Source: PALSA-505 sp036502085
GTDB taxonomy: Bacteria; Actinomycetota; Actinomycetes; Streptosporangiales; Streptosporangiaceae
Reading direction: 5' to 3'
Assembly: GCA_036502085.1 (NCBI GenBank)
Contig: DASXZD010000043.1
Span: forward strand, 1 to 64,000
DNA length: 64,000 nt
The number at the start of each line of letters is the position of its first letter. Positions within the stretch are counted from its first letter, which is position 1. A model generated the notes under the pieces. It did not search any database. It was not told where the DNA came from and saw nothing but the letters and a program-made list of their open reading frames with translations. A program made the position numbers and the translations under genes. Shown one piece after another: positions 1-8,103 of the stretch.

Positions 1-807
1 CAGCAGCCGCGGCGGCCGGTTGAAGGCGAGCCCGCCGTCGCCGATCGGCGCCAGGTGCGCGTCCGGCTGCTCCGGGCTGGCCAGCGCGAGCACATGCGGC
101 CCGATCTGCAGCAGCGAGCCGTGCGGCCACGGCCGCGGCCCGGTCAGCGGCTCGCCGTCGAGCAGCGGGACCGGCCCGCTGCTTGGGGATCCACCGTCTG
201 GCTGGCCGGTGTCTGGCTGGCCGGTGTTTGGCTGGCCGGTGTTTGGCCGGCCGGTCAGCGGCTCGACGATCGTCTGCCCGGCCGGCCCGCCGGGGCCGAT
301 CACCATCCGGGCCGCATAGGCGGGCAGGCCGATGCCGGTGATCCGGACCGCGCAGTCCGGGGAGGCGCCGATCATGACCGCGCCGAAGCCGAGCCGGTGC
401 ACGGTCCCGGCGGCCGGCCCGCCGACCACCCGCACCTCCGCCAGGCCGGCCGGCTCGGCCAGCGAGGTCGCCGCGGCCGCGCGCGGATCGATGGCGACCA
501 GCGCGCCGTCCCGCAGCGCGGTGGTCGCCCGGTCGCGGGGGTCGAGGGGGCGCCCGTCCAGCCACAGTGTTTCCTGCGCAGCGGCCAGCGGCGCCTGATG
601 CCGGCCCGGGGTGCGCTGGCCCGGCCCGTACTGCCCCTGGCCGTGCTGGCCTGCGGGCAGCGTGATGACCGGCGCGAGCCGCTGCCCGCCCGGGGCGGCG
701 GCCCCGCGCAGCGCGGCAGCCACCTGCCCGACGACGGCACCGTCGTCCCCGCTGACCACAAGATCCTGCGGCCCCTGCGAGGTGAGCGCCGTCAGCGCGA
801 TCCGCAT
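1..807 (-). CDS. FHA/FtsK-SpoIIIE family ATPase, N-terminal part (runs off window)
   Basis: The minus frame is open from an ATG at 807 to the window edge, 269 codons without a stop. The product begins MRIALTALTS, has a ubiquitin-like first part, then an FHA-like beta-rich stretch (GAVMIGASPDCAVRITG; HGSLLQIGPHVLAL). It ends at the edge in FNRPPRLL, the motif that precedes the transmembrane and FtsK/SpoIIIE motor part in actinobacterial proteins of this type (EccC-like, often about 1300-1500 residues). The motor domains lie outside the window, so the ATPase assignment rests on this N-terminal signature. It is divergent from the Tad operon. A short Gln/Thr/Gly repeat interrupts the FHA region. 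Confidence 0.75.
   Translation of the reverse strand, partial: MRIALTALTSQGPQDLVVSGDDGAVVGQVAAALRGAAAPGGQRLAPVITLPAGQHGQGQYGPGQRTPGRHQAPLAAAQETLWLDGRPLDPRDRATTALRDGALVAIDPRAAAATSLAEPAGLAEVRVVGGPAAGTVHRLGFGAVMIGASPDCAVRITGIGLPAYAARMVIGPGGPAGQTIVEPLTGRPNTGQPNTGQPDTGQPDGGSPSSGPVPLLDGEPLTGPRPWPHGSLLQIGPHVLALASPEQPDAHLAPIGDGGLAFNRPPRLL
196..255. repeat. Four 15-bp tandem units inside the FHA/FtsK gene
   Basis: Four units of 15 bp (196-210, 211-225, 226-240, 241-255; consensus gtytggctggccggt) lie in frame in the minus-strand gene. They encode a repeated N/D-T-G-Q-P linker. The copies differ by single bases, and the length of 15 keeps the reading frame. Confidence 0.8.
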
Positions 808-880
808 GCCTAGCCTCCGCGAACGCCTCAGGGATGCCCGCCATGCTATCCGCATTGTCCGCGAAGCCGGCTGGGCGTCA

Positions 881-924
881 ACGGGAAGGATTTCGGTCGC
901 CCTGGCGACCAAAATCCTTCCCGT
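881..924. promoter_or_regulatory. 21-bp inverted repeat in the divergent FtsK/Tad intergenic region
   Basis: Left arm 881-901 and right arm 904-924 are complementary at 20 of 21 positions, with only 2 bases between. The single mismatch is C-A in a plus-strand transcript but a G-U wobble in a minus-strand transcript, so the hairpin would be better paired in the leader of the FHA/FtsK mRNA. The rest of the 374-bp gap (808-1181) holds no convincing gene. It must carry promoters for both divergent genes. Confidence 0.55.
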
Positions 925-1181
925 TCTTACCGGCGGGGTCGCACGCGCATGGCAATCGCCCCTGCTGCCGGGCATAATGATCACGGATCGTGGTTGCGTC
1001 GTGGCGGTGCGGGCAGGAGCGCGAGTCGTACCGGTCGCAGGTTGATTACAGCCGTGCGCAACGGACCTTTGGCAAGATAGATTCGCATAGCGCCCGCGGG
1101 ACCGCTGACGGCAAGTCGCGTCATAGAGGAGTGTCGGGAGCGTCCCTAGAGGAGATGCCGCAGGCAGGGAGACACTAACCG

Positions 1182-2042
1182 ATGTCAAGCGACAGGGGCA
1201 CGATTCCGCGGGGAACGGGAGCCGGCGCGGGTGGCGCGTGGTCGGAGCCGACCGCGCCCGCCGGACGGAGGCTCCCGAGCGCACCGCGGGAGCGCAAGCC
1301 CGCGCTGGCGGCTCTGGCTGTCGTGCTGGTCGTGGGCGGCGCACTGATCGCGGCGCTGCTCGTGATCGATGCGGGTCATAAGACCGGGGCGATCGAGATC
1401 TCGCAGACGGTCGGGCAGGGACAGCAGATCCCGTTCAGCTCCATGCGGGAGGTCCAGGTCACTTCCGGGACTGGCATCAACTACGTGCCCTGGAGTGAGG
1501 CGAGCCAGGTGGCACAGACCTACGCCGCGATTGTGATCCCGGAGGGCACGCTGTTCACGAAGCAGATGAGCACCTCTGCCAACAACCTGGCTAAGGGCAG
1601 GACGGTGATCGGCCTCGCTCTGAAAGACGGGCAGCTGCCCGATAACCTCCAGGTCGGGAACCACATAGACGTCTTCGACACCAGCGACAACGACGGGCGT
1701 TGCCCCCGGCCCGCCGACAACGTGCTGAGCACTAACGCGGTGATACTCGACATCAGCCGCCCGGCCAGCGGCTCCAGCGACGCCGTGGACGACGTGCAGG
1801 TCGCGGTCAATCCGGCCGACGCCTCGAGCGTCTCGTGTAATGCGGCGAACAACAACGTCGGTGTCGGGATCATGCCTTCCAACGGCGAGGCAGCCTCATC
1901 GGCCGGGACTAGCCCGTCCCCAGGTGATACGAGCCCCTCCTCGGGCGGGACCAGCCCCTCCTCGGGCGGGACCAGCCCGTCCTCAGGCGGGACCAGCCCG
2001 TCCTCGGGCGGGACAACGCCGTCGTCAGGTGGGACAGGCTGA
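1182..2042 (+). CDS. SAF-domain membrane protein, CpaB/RcpC-like pilus assembly protein
   Basis: 286 residues. A cytoplasmic N-terminus of about 40 residues is followed by one transmembrane segment (about 42-62, LAALAVVLVVGGALIAALLV) and an extracytoplasmic SAF-like beta domain (about 72-170, with PEGTLFTKQM and the valine/isoleucine-rich strands typical of CpaB). The tail repeats SPSSGGT about six times. In Tad systems CpaB/RcpC is the periplasmic or wall-zone component; in actinobacteria its exact place is unclear. It opens the Tad operon, 3 bp ahead of the TadZ-like gene. The purine-rich AGGGAG near 1166-1171 may serve as ribosome-binding site for the ATG at 1182. Confidence 0.7.
   Translation: MSSDRGTIPRGTGAGAGGAWSEPTAPAGRRLPSAPRERKPALAALAVVLVVGGALIAALLVIDAGHKTGAIEISQTVGQGQQIPFSSMREVQVTSGTGINYVPWSEASQVAQTYAAIVIPEGTLFTKQMSTSANNLAKGRTVIGLALKDGQLPDNLQVGNHIDVFDTSDNDGRCPRPADNVLSTNAVILDISRPASGSSDAVDDVQVAVNPADASSVSCNAANNNVGVGIMPSNGEAASSAGTSPSPGDTSPSSGGTSPSSGGTSPSSGGTSPSSGGTTPSSGGTG
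1906..2036. repeat. 21-bp tandem repeats encoding SPSSGGT
   Basis: About six in-frame 21-bp units (core accagcccstcctcgggcggg) encode a Ser/Pro/Gly tail of the SAF protein. The central units are nearly identical in DNA, which suggests recent expansion. A flexible wall-spanning or cell-surface tail is an inference. Confidence 0.8.
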
Positions 2043-2045
2043 CTT

Positions 2046-3308
2046 ATGGCGCTGATCGCGGTCGCCGCGGACAAGGGGGCGCCGGGGGTCACTACCGCCT
2101 CGGTAGCCCTGGCCGCTGTCTGGCCCCGGCCGGTCCTGCTGGCCGAGTGCGACCCGTCCGGCGGGGACTTGGTCTACCGGCTTCCCGCGGCCGACGGCGG
2201 GCGCGTGGACCCGCGTCGCGGCCTGCTCAGCCTGGCGGTGGCCGCCCGCCGGGGGCTCCAGCCGCACCAGGTCTGGGAGCACGCGCAGAAGCTGCACGGC
2301 GGGCTGGACATCCTCACCGGCGTGAGCGGTGCCGAGCAGGGGGCCGGGCTGGAGCTGCTCTGGGGCTCAGTGGGGAAGCTTCTCGCCGCCGTCCCCCAGG
2401 CCGACGTGATCGCCGACTGCGGGCGGATCGGGGTCGACGGGCCTGTCTATGACCTGCTCGCTCAGGCATCGTCAGTGGTCCTGCTCTCCCGGGCCACGCT
2501 GGGCGACGTGATCAGGCTCCGGGACCGGGTCGCTGCCGTGGCCGGAGCGCTGCAGCGCCGCGGCCGGTCCACCGGCCGTATCGACGTGGTGGTCGTCGCC
2601 GATTACAAGCACTTCAGCTCCGCGATCACCGAAGTAGGACAGGCCCTGCGGCAGAGCGGCGTGCCGGCCCGGATTCTCGGCGGGCTGGCGCACGAGCCCA
2701 AGAGCGCAGACCAGCTTCGCGGCGAGTGGAGCGGCAAGCTCGACAAGTCAATGTTCATCAGAACGGCCAGGGCCATTGCCGCTGACCTCATGGTCGGCTT
2801 GCCGGAGCCAGCTACGGTCGGGGGGAGCTCCGACAGCGCACCCGGCCCGGTGGGCCAGCCGCCCGCGCCGCAGGATCGGCAGGCGGCAGCGCGCAGGCCG
2901 GTGCCCCCCGCCACTGAAACACCGGCCGGCCGGCCTGCTACCGTGCCGCAGCGCTATCCGGACCCGCACGTGCGCGGATCACAACCCCCGGCCGCCTCCC
3001 CGCAGCAGTACCCACTGCCGCCCGAAAAAGTGCCGCCCGATAAGCAGTACGCGCTGCCGCGTGATACCCCTCCGCCGGGGAGGCCACAGGCCACACAGCC
3101 TTACGCCGCGCCGCCCCGGCCGCCGCAATCCCCGGGCACCCCAGTGCAGGAGTCCGCCCCCCGCGGCCGGCATGCGGGTGCGCACGCCGCTCCCGGCCGA
3201 CTGGGGCAGCCGCCCCGTGAGGATGACAGCCTGCCGCAGGCCGTGGCGTTGCCCCCGCTGGCCGAGCCGGGGCCAGAGAATTCGTCCGGCCGCACGAGGG
3301 GGCGATAG
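2046..3308 (+). CDS. TadZ/CpaE-like ParA-family ATPase with atypical P-loop
   Basis: 420 residues. The N-terminal 250 residues have the MinD/ParA fold order, starting MALIAVAADKGAPGVTTASV. The deviant Walker A signature lysine is kept (Lys10) but the P-loop lysine is replaced by Val15 (KGAPGVTT instead of KGGxGKTT). The aspartate-containing strands ECDPSGGD and VIADCGRIG match the switch regions. Residues 260-420 are proline-rich and low complexity. TadZ proteins place the Tad machine in the cell and often have degenerate nucleotide sites. It lies between the SAF protein and CpaF (3-bp gaps), which supports the role. Confidence 0.75.
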   Translation: MALIAVAADKGAPGVTTASVALAAVWPRPVLLAECDPSGGDLVYRLPAADGGRVDPRRGLLSLAVAARRGLQPHQVWEHAQKLHGGLDILTGVSGAEQGAGLELLWGSVGKLLAAVPQADVIADCGRIGVDGPVYDLLAQASSVVLLSRATLGDVIRLRDRVAAVAGALQRRGRSTGRIDVVVVADYKHFSSAITEVGQALRQSGVPARILGGLAHEPKSADQLRGEWSGKLDKSMFIRTARAIAADLMVGLPEPATVGGSSDSAPGPVGQPPAPQDRQAAARRPVPPATETPAGRPATVPQRYPDPHVRGSQPPAASPQQYPLPPEKVPPDKQYALPRDTPPPGRPQATQPYAAPPRPPQSPGTPVQESAPRGRHAGAHAAPGRLGQPPREDDSLPQAVALPPLAEPGPENSSGRTRGR

Positions 3309-3311
3309 GCG

Positions 3312-4616
3312 ATGGATCACAGCATCGTCAAACGGCTCCGCGGTGAGGTCGGCGATCAGCTTGCCGACCAGCGGCGTCGCGATGCCGCGTCGGGCCTGCA
3401 GCCGATGTCCAGTGAGGACGAGCGCCAGTTCGCGAGGGCGATTATCGCTCAGGTCCTCGAGGAGCACGCTCGCAGCGAGATTACGTCCGGCCGCCCGCCG
3501 CCCAACGCGCAGGAGGAAGAGGAACTCGCCTCGGCGATCCACGCCGCGCTCTTCGGCGTGGGCAGGCTGCAGCCGCTGCTTGAAGATCAGCAGATAGAGA
3601 ACATCGACATCAACGGCTGTGATCGGGTCTTTCTCGGCTACGCCGACGGCCGTGAGGTGCTCGGCGAGCCCGTCGCGGAGAGCGATGAGGAACTGATCGA
3701 GCTCATCCAGGTCCTCGCCGCCTATTCCGGATTGTCCAGCCGCCCCTTCGACACCGCCAATCCGCAGCTCGACCTGCGGCTGCCGGACGGCTCACGACTG
3801 TCTGCGGTCATGGACGTGACGCTGCGGCCCGCGATATCCATCCGCCGGGCCCGGATGGGGAAGGTATTCCTCGCCGATCTGGTCAGCAACGGGACGATGT
3901 CCCCGGAGATCGGGTCGTTCCTGGCCGCCGCCGTGGCCGCCAGGAAGAACATCATGATCGCCGGGGCGACGAACGCGGGGAAGACCACGCTGCTGCGGGC
4001 GCTGGCCAATCAGATTCCGGCCGAGGAACGGCTCATCACCGTCGAGCGCGCGCTTGAGCTCGGTCTCGATCACTTCCCCGAGCTGCACCCGAACGTCATA
4101 GCGTTCGAGGAGCGGCTGCCCAACATGGAGGGTCAGGGCTCGATCACGATGGCCGAGCTCGTCCGTCGTTCGCTGCGGATGAACCCGAGCCGGGTCATCG
4201 TGGGTGAGGTGCTCGGCGACGAGATCGTCACCATGCTCAACGCGATGTCCCAGGGCAACGACGGCTCGCTGTCCACCATTCACTCCAACTCTTCGCTCGA
4301 GGTGTTCAACCGCATATCCACCTACGCGATCCAGTCGACCGAACGGCTTCCCGTCGAGGCGACGCACATGCTGATCGCGGGCGCGATCGACTTTGTGGTG
4401 TTCATCGAGAAGCGCAACGACTTCAGCCGCGGCGGGCGGCTGCGCCGGTTCGTCAGCAGCGTCCGCGAGGTGACGGGCATCGACGGGCGCGTGCTGTCCA
4501 GTGAGGTGTTCGCCCCGGGGCCTGACGGACGCGGCGTGCCGCATGCGCCGGTCATGTGCGCGGAAGAGCTCACCGCGCACGGCTACGATCCCATGCTGGT
4601 CGGCTGGCGGCGATAA
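3312..4616 (+). CDS. cpaF: CpaF/TadA secretion ATPase of the Tad pilus
   Basis: 434 residues, the normal length for the family. An N-terminal helical domain (1-90) precedes the VirB11/GspE-like core. Walker A is GATNAGKTT (about 218-226). The aspartate/His box region follows (FPELHPNVIAFEERLPN), and the Walker B-type strand RVIVGEVLGDE is followed by SQGNDGSLSTIHSNS. The enzyme powers pilin polymerisation from the cytoplasm. Its stop codon overlaps the TadB start by one base (TAATG), so the two are translationally coupled. Confidence 0.93.
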   Translation: MDHSIVKRLRGEVGDQLADQRRRDAASGLQPMSSEDERQFARAIIAQVLEEHARSEITSGRPPPNAQEEEELASAIHAALFGVGRLQPLLEDQQIENIDINGCDRVFLGYADGREVLGEPVAESDEELIELIQVLAAYSGLSSRPFDTANPQLDLRLPDGSRLSAVMDVTLRPAISIRRARMGKVFLADLVSNGTMSPEIGSFLAAAVAARKNIMIAGATNAGKTTLLRALANQIPAEERLITVERALELGLDHFPELHPNVIAFEERLPNMEGQGSITMAELVRRSLRMNPSRVIVGEVLGDEIVTMLNAMSQGNDGSLSTIHSNSSLEVFNRISTYAIQSTERLPVEATHMLIAGAIDFVVFIEKRNDFSRGGRLRRFVSSVREVTGIDGRVLSSEVFAPGPDGRGVPHAPVMCAEELTAHGYDPMLVGWRR

Positions 4617-5524
4617 TGCTCACCTCACCTCTGCTCGCCATCCTGATCGGCGCCGTCGTCGGCGGCGGGGCGTTCCTTTTCATCATCGCGATCCGCGGCC
4701 TGCCGCCCAGGCCCGCCGCGAAGCCAAGCGTGTGGCTTGAAGATCTACGCCGTGATGTGTTCGGCGTACGCGGGCTGTTCGCGCTTCTGGGCGCGGTGCT
4801 CATCCTGCTGGATACCCGATGGGTGGTGGCGGCGGTCGGGGCCGCCCTGCTCATCTTGTTCTGGAGCAAGCTGTCCGGCGGTGCTGGCGGAGAGCGGGCG
4901 GCCATCGCCCGGCTCGAGGGGCTGGCTACCTGGACCGAATCCCTGCGCGACACCATCGCGGGCGCGGTCGGGCTAGAGCAGGCCATCCCGGCCTCCCTGA
5001 GAGCGGCCGCGCCGGCCCTCAGGGATCCGCTCATCGGCCTGGTGGACCGGCTGCATACCCGGGTGCCGCTGGCGGCAGCGCTGCGCAGGTTCGCTGACGA
5101 CATCAACGACCCGAGCGCGGATCTCATCCTGGCGGCACTGATCATCAACTCGCGGCTGCGCGGCCCTGGCCTCAGGGATCTGCTCGGTGCCCTTTCCGGA
5201 GCCGTCCGCGAAGAACTCGACATGCGCCGCAGGATCGAGGCGCAGCGCCGCTCCACCCGGTTCAGCGCCATGTTCGTGGTGGGCTTCTCGGTCGGCGTGG
5301 CCGCGCTGCTGACCCTGTTCAACCACAAGTTCGTGCAGGTGTACGGCACGCTGAACGGGCAGCTCATGCTGCTCGTCGTGGCCGCGCTGTACGCAGCAGG
5401 CTTCTTCTGGCTGACCAAGCTGGCCAAGTTTGACGTTCCCGAGCGGATTCTCATCGGCCAGCCGTCCCAGGTGCCGTCCGAGGTGCCGGAGACCGTGGGC
5501 AAGTGGCAGGGAGGTGCGGGGTGA
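4616..5524 (+). CDS. tadB: TadB-like inner-membrane platform protein
   Basis: 302 residues from the ATG at 4616, which overlaps the CpaF stop; an earlier in-frame ATG lies inside cpaF and is less likely. It has an N-terminal membrane segment (LLAILIGAVVGGGAFLFIIAI), a second hydrophobic pair around residues 60-85, a cytoplasmic type II secretion F-like domain (about 95-225) and two C-terminal membrane helices. TadB and TadC form the membrane platform on which CpaF acts. Confidence 0.88.
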   Translation: MLTSPLLAILIGAVVGGGAFLFIIAIRGLPPRPAAKPSVWLEDLRRDVFGVRGLFALLGAVLILLDTRWVVAAVGAALLILFWSKLSGGAGGERAAIARLEGLATWTESLRDTIAGAVGLEQAIPASLRAAAPALRDPLIGLVDRLHTRVPLAAALRRFADDINDPSADLILAALIINSRLRGPGLRDLLGALSGAVREELDMRRRIEAQRRSTRFSAMFVVGFSVGVAALLTLFNHKFVQVYGTLNGQLMLLVVAALYAAGFFWLTKLAKFDVPERILIGQPSQVPSEVPETVGKWQGGAG

Positions 5525-6429
5525 CTCTGGCCGTCGTGGCCGGCGCCGTCATGGGCATCGGCTTGTTCCTGCTCACGCTGGCGCTCATTCCCCGCCGGGT
5601 GAGCCTGGCGCGGCAGATCGCGGCGTTCGACGCCGGTCCCGCGGGCCGCAGTGCCCGGGTATCGTCCCGGCCGTCGGATGAGAAGGAGAGCGAGTTCAGC
5701 CGCCGGATGGGCATCGCGATCGCGAAGTTCTGCACTGAGCAGGGCTGGGATTTCCCTTCGATCAGGGCGAACCTGTCGCTGACCGGAAAGACGTTTGAGA
5801 GCTACCTGGCCCAGAAGGTCCTGCTGGCCGTCTTCGGCCTGGTCTTCGTCCCGATCCTGACCATCCTGGCGGGGATGGCCGGCATCAGCTTCCCCGTGGT
5901 GATCCCGGTATGGATCAGCCTGATCGTGGCCGCCTTCTTCTTCTTCCTCCCCGACCTGGAACTCAAGCAGAAGGCGACGGCCAGGCGCCGCGACTTCCGG
6001 CACGCGGTCGGCTCGTTCCTCGACCTCGTGGCGATGAACCTCTCCGGTGGCCGCGGCGTCCCTGAGGCACTCATGGCGGCCAGCGAGATCGGCAGCGGCT
6101 GGGCGATGTGGCGGATCCGCGATGCGCTCACGAACGCCCGGATTACCGGCCAGACCCCGTGGCAGGCGCTGGGGCTCCTCGGCGAGGAGGTCGGCGTGGA
6201 AGAACTGACCGATCTGTCCGCCGCGCTCGGCCTGGTAGCCGAGGACGGCGCCAAGGTCCGCCAGTCACTGACCGCGCGGGCGGCCAGCCTCCGTCGCCGC
6301 GAGATCTCCGACCTAGAGGGGAAGGCAGGCGAGCGCTCGCAGTCCATGCTGATTGCTCAGATGCTGCTGTGCATTGGTTTCCTCCTGTTTATCCTGTACC
6401 CAGCAGCTATAGCTATATTTGCCGCCTAG
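5521..6429 (+). CDS. tadC: TadC-like inner-membrane platform protein
   Basis: 302 residues. I chose the GTG at 5521, which overlaps the TadB stop (GTGA) and has a GGGAGG ribosome-binding site about 7 bases upstream; a GTG at 5503 lies before that site. Membrane segments occur at the N-terminus, near residues 105-145 (FGLVFVPILTILAGMAGISF and the next helix) and at the C-terminus (MLLCIGFLLFILYPAAIAIF). The type II secretion F-like domain lies between, with DFRHAVGSFLDLVAMNLSGG. It partners TadB. Confidence 0.88.
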   Translation: MTLAVVAGAVMGIGLFLLTLALIPRRVSLARQIAAFDAGPAGRSARVSSRPSDEKESEFSRRMGIAIAKFCTEQGWDFPSIRANLSLTGKTFESYLAQKVLLAVFGLVFVPILTILAGMAGISFPVVIPVWISLIVAAFFFFLPDLELKQKATARRRDFRHAVGSFLDLVAMNLSGGRGVPEALMAASEIGSGWAMWRIRDALTNARITGQTPWQALGLLGEEVGVEELTDLSAALGLVAEDGAKVRQSLTARAASLRRREISDLEGKAGERSQSMLIAQMLLCIGFLLFILYPAAIAIFAA

Positions 6430-6473
6430 TGCCGCTATCAGCCTAGGGGTGACGCGGAAAGAAATGGAGACAC

Positions 6474-6680
6474 ATGAACCCGCTAAATGATCCATTTATG
6501 CAATATTTCCGGACGCTGCTTGGCAAGCGACTGGCCGCCGCGCGGAACTCCGACCGCGGCGCCTCGGCCATTGAGTGGGCAATCATCACTGGCCTGCTTG
6601 CGATCATCGCGCTGGCGATCTACGTGATCATCCAGACGAAGATCGTCGGTGCCGCACACAAGATCAACACTGGTCCCTGA
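6474..6680 (+). CDS. flp: Flp-type pilin
   Basis: 68 residues, the usual size of Flp pilins. A positively charged leader ends in RNSDRGASAIE, the prepilin cleavage region with the conserved Glu at +5 style spacing. It is followed by one hydrophobic helix (WAIITGLLAIIALAIYVIIQT). The prepilin peptidase at the end of the operon probably cleaves it after the glycine. GGAG just upstream of the ATG (6465-6468) serves as ribosome-binding site. It is the major subunit candidate for this pilus. Confidence 0.9.
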   Translation: MNPLNDPFMQYFRTLLGKRLAAARNSDRGASAIEWAIITGLLAIIALAIYVIIQTKIVGAAHKINTGP

Positions 6681-6681
6681 C

Positions 6682-7182
6682 GTGGCGGGCCGCGGCAGTT
6701 TCGCGCGGCAACTGGCTAGGCAGTCCCATTCGAAATTCCCGGGTCGCGCCCGCCAGGTGCAGCAGCGGGGAGACAGCGGGGCGAGTTCCATAGAACTGGT
6801 CATCCTCGCGCCGATCGTTATCCTGAGCATCCTGCTCATCGGCCAGTTCGCGATGTGGTACCAGGCCCGGCACGTCGCCATCGCGGCGGCGCAGGCCGGA
6901 GCCAGGGTGGCGCGCGACGCGCCGCAGGCGAGCGGACAGGCGTGGCAGGGCCAGGCCACCGCGGCGGCGCTTACCCTCGCACATCAGCTCGGCGGGTCGC
7001 TCCTGCAGGGCAGCAGCGCGCAGCCGGTGGGCGGCGGCAGCCAGCGAGGTGTCGAAGTGTCGGGCACGGCCCCCAGCATCATCCCCATCCCCGGCCTGAC
7101 CTTTCACATCAACGAGACATCGGAGGGCCCGACCGAATGCTTCCGGCCCAGCGGAGACACCGCGCGATGCGCCGGCGGCTAG
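6682..7182 (+). CDS. tadE: TadE-like pilus assembly/minor pilin protein
   Basis: 166 residues from the GTG at 6682, one base after the Flp stop; a GTG at 6649 inside flp is an alternative start. Residues about 32-65 carry the TadE pattern GDSGASSIELVILAPIVILSILLIGQF, a class III prepilin-like signal with conserved Glu. The secreted remainder is Gly/Ser/Ala-rich and ends with two cysteines that may pair. It overlaps the next TadE-like gene by 16 bases. Confidence 0.8.
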   Translation: MAGRGSFARQLARQSHSKFPGRARQVQQRGDSGASSIELVILAPIVILSILLIGQFAMWYQARHVAIAAAQAGARVARDAPQASGQAWQGQATAAALTLAHQLGGSLLQGSSAQPVGGGSQRGVEVSGTAPSIIPIPGLTFHINETSEGPTECFRPSGDTARCAGG

Positions 7183-7637
7183 ACAGGGCCAGGCGGCCCA
7201 GCGGCGCAGGCAGGCGGCCCGGCGGCCGGCGGCGGAGCGAACGTGGCTCCCTCGCCATCGAGCTGGTGATCCTGACCCCGATCCTGGTCATATTCATGAT
7301 GGTGCTGGTGGCTCTCGGCCGGATCGTTGAGGCGCAAGGCCAGGTGGACGGGGCGGCCAGAGACGCGGCCCGGGCGGCATCGATCGGCCAGGACGGGGCG
7401 ATCGGCCAGCAGAACGCTCAACAGGCGGCCGACGGCGATCTGGGGGGCGGGGCCAAATGCTCGAGCGCTCCGGCCGTATCGTTCACCGGCGAGACCGATT
7501 TCACCCCTGGAGGCCAGGTGAGCGTCACCGTCGAGTGCCAGATCAGCCTGCCGGGATTGTCGTTCATCGGGTTCGGGAACAGGCTGATTACCGGTCACGC
7601 TACGGCACCTATCGACCAGTTTTCGGTGGGAGGATAG
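7167..7637 (+). CDS. Second TadE/TadF-like pseudopilin
   Basis: 156 residues from the ATG at 7167, overlapping the previous gene by 16 bases. A strongly basic leader rich in Arg is followed by SERGSLAIELVILTPILVIF, again the TadE prepilin-type signal. A mature domain follows with a single cysteine pair (KCSSAP and VECQIS). A long in-frame extension upstream is only the shadow of the preceding gene. It probably acts with the other TadE/G-like proteins in pilus assembly. Confidence 0.8.
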   Translation: MRRRLDRARRPSGAGRRPGGRRRSERGSLAIELVILTPILVIFMMVLVALGRIVEAQGQVDGAARDAARAASIGQDGAIGQQNAQQAADGDLGGGAKCSSAPAVSFTGETDFTPGGQVSVTVECQISLPGLSFIGFGNRLITGHATAPIDQFSVGG

Positions 7638-7641
7638 GCGA

Positions 7642-8103
7642 ATGCGGCGAATGGGCGAGAAGGGCTGGCGGGGCGACCGTGGCACGCTGTCCCTGTTCGT
7701 CGTCATCTTCACGCCTACGGTCCTGCTGCTCGCCGGGCTGCTGGTGGACGGCGGCATCGCGATCAACGCGAGAGAGCGCGCCGCCGACGTGGCGGAGCAG
7801 GCGGCGAGGGCAGGCGCCAACGACCTGAATGTCGCCGCACTGCGACAGGGCAGCGTCAAGCTGGCCGGTACTGCCTGCGCGGTCGCTACCGCATTCGTGC
7901 CTAAGTACGCCGGGATCGGCGCCACGCCAGGGCCGCGGCCGTGCTCGATCCGCTCCGTTAACGGCCAGCAGGTCATCCGCGTGTACGCGACCGTGACCGT
8001 GCATTCCCAGCTGCTGAGCATCATCGGAATCAATACGTTTACCGAATCGGCCTACGGTGAAGCGTCACCCGTGTGCGGGATCACTCAGGGAGGTCAATGC
8101 TGA
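7642..8103 (+). CDS. TadG-like pilus assembly protein
   Basis: 153 residues. DRGTLSLFVVIFTPTVLLLAGLLVDGG near the N-terminus is the TadG-type membrane anchor, in which the usual Glu of TadE is absent and GLLVDGG follows the helix. The rest is a small secreted domain with three cysteines. It starts 4 bases after the preceding stop, and its TGA shares a base with the next ATG (TGATG). Confidence 0.75.
   Translation: MRRMGEKGWRGDRGTLSLFVVIFTPTVLLLAGLLVDGGIAINARERAADVAEQAARAGANDLNVAALRQGSVKLAGTACAVATAFVPKYAGIGATPGPRPCSIRSVNGQQVIRVYATVTVHSQLLSIIGINTFTESAYGEASPVCGITQGGQC

Noticed and set aside
990..1178. Short plus-strand frame before the SAF gene
   Set aside because: No ribosome-binding site, low-quality composition and no family likeness; it lies in the divergent promoter region.
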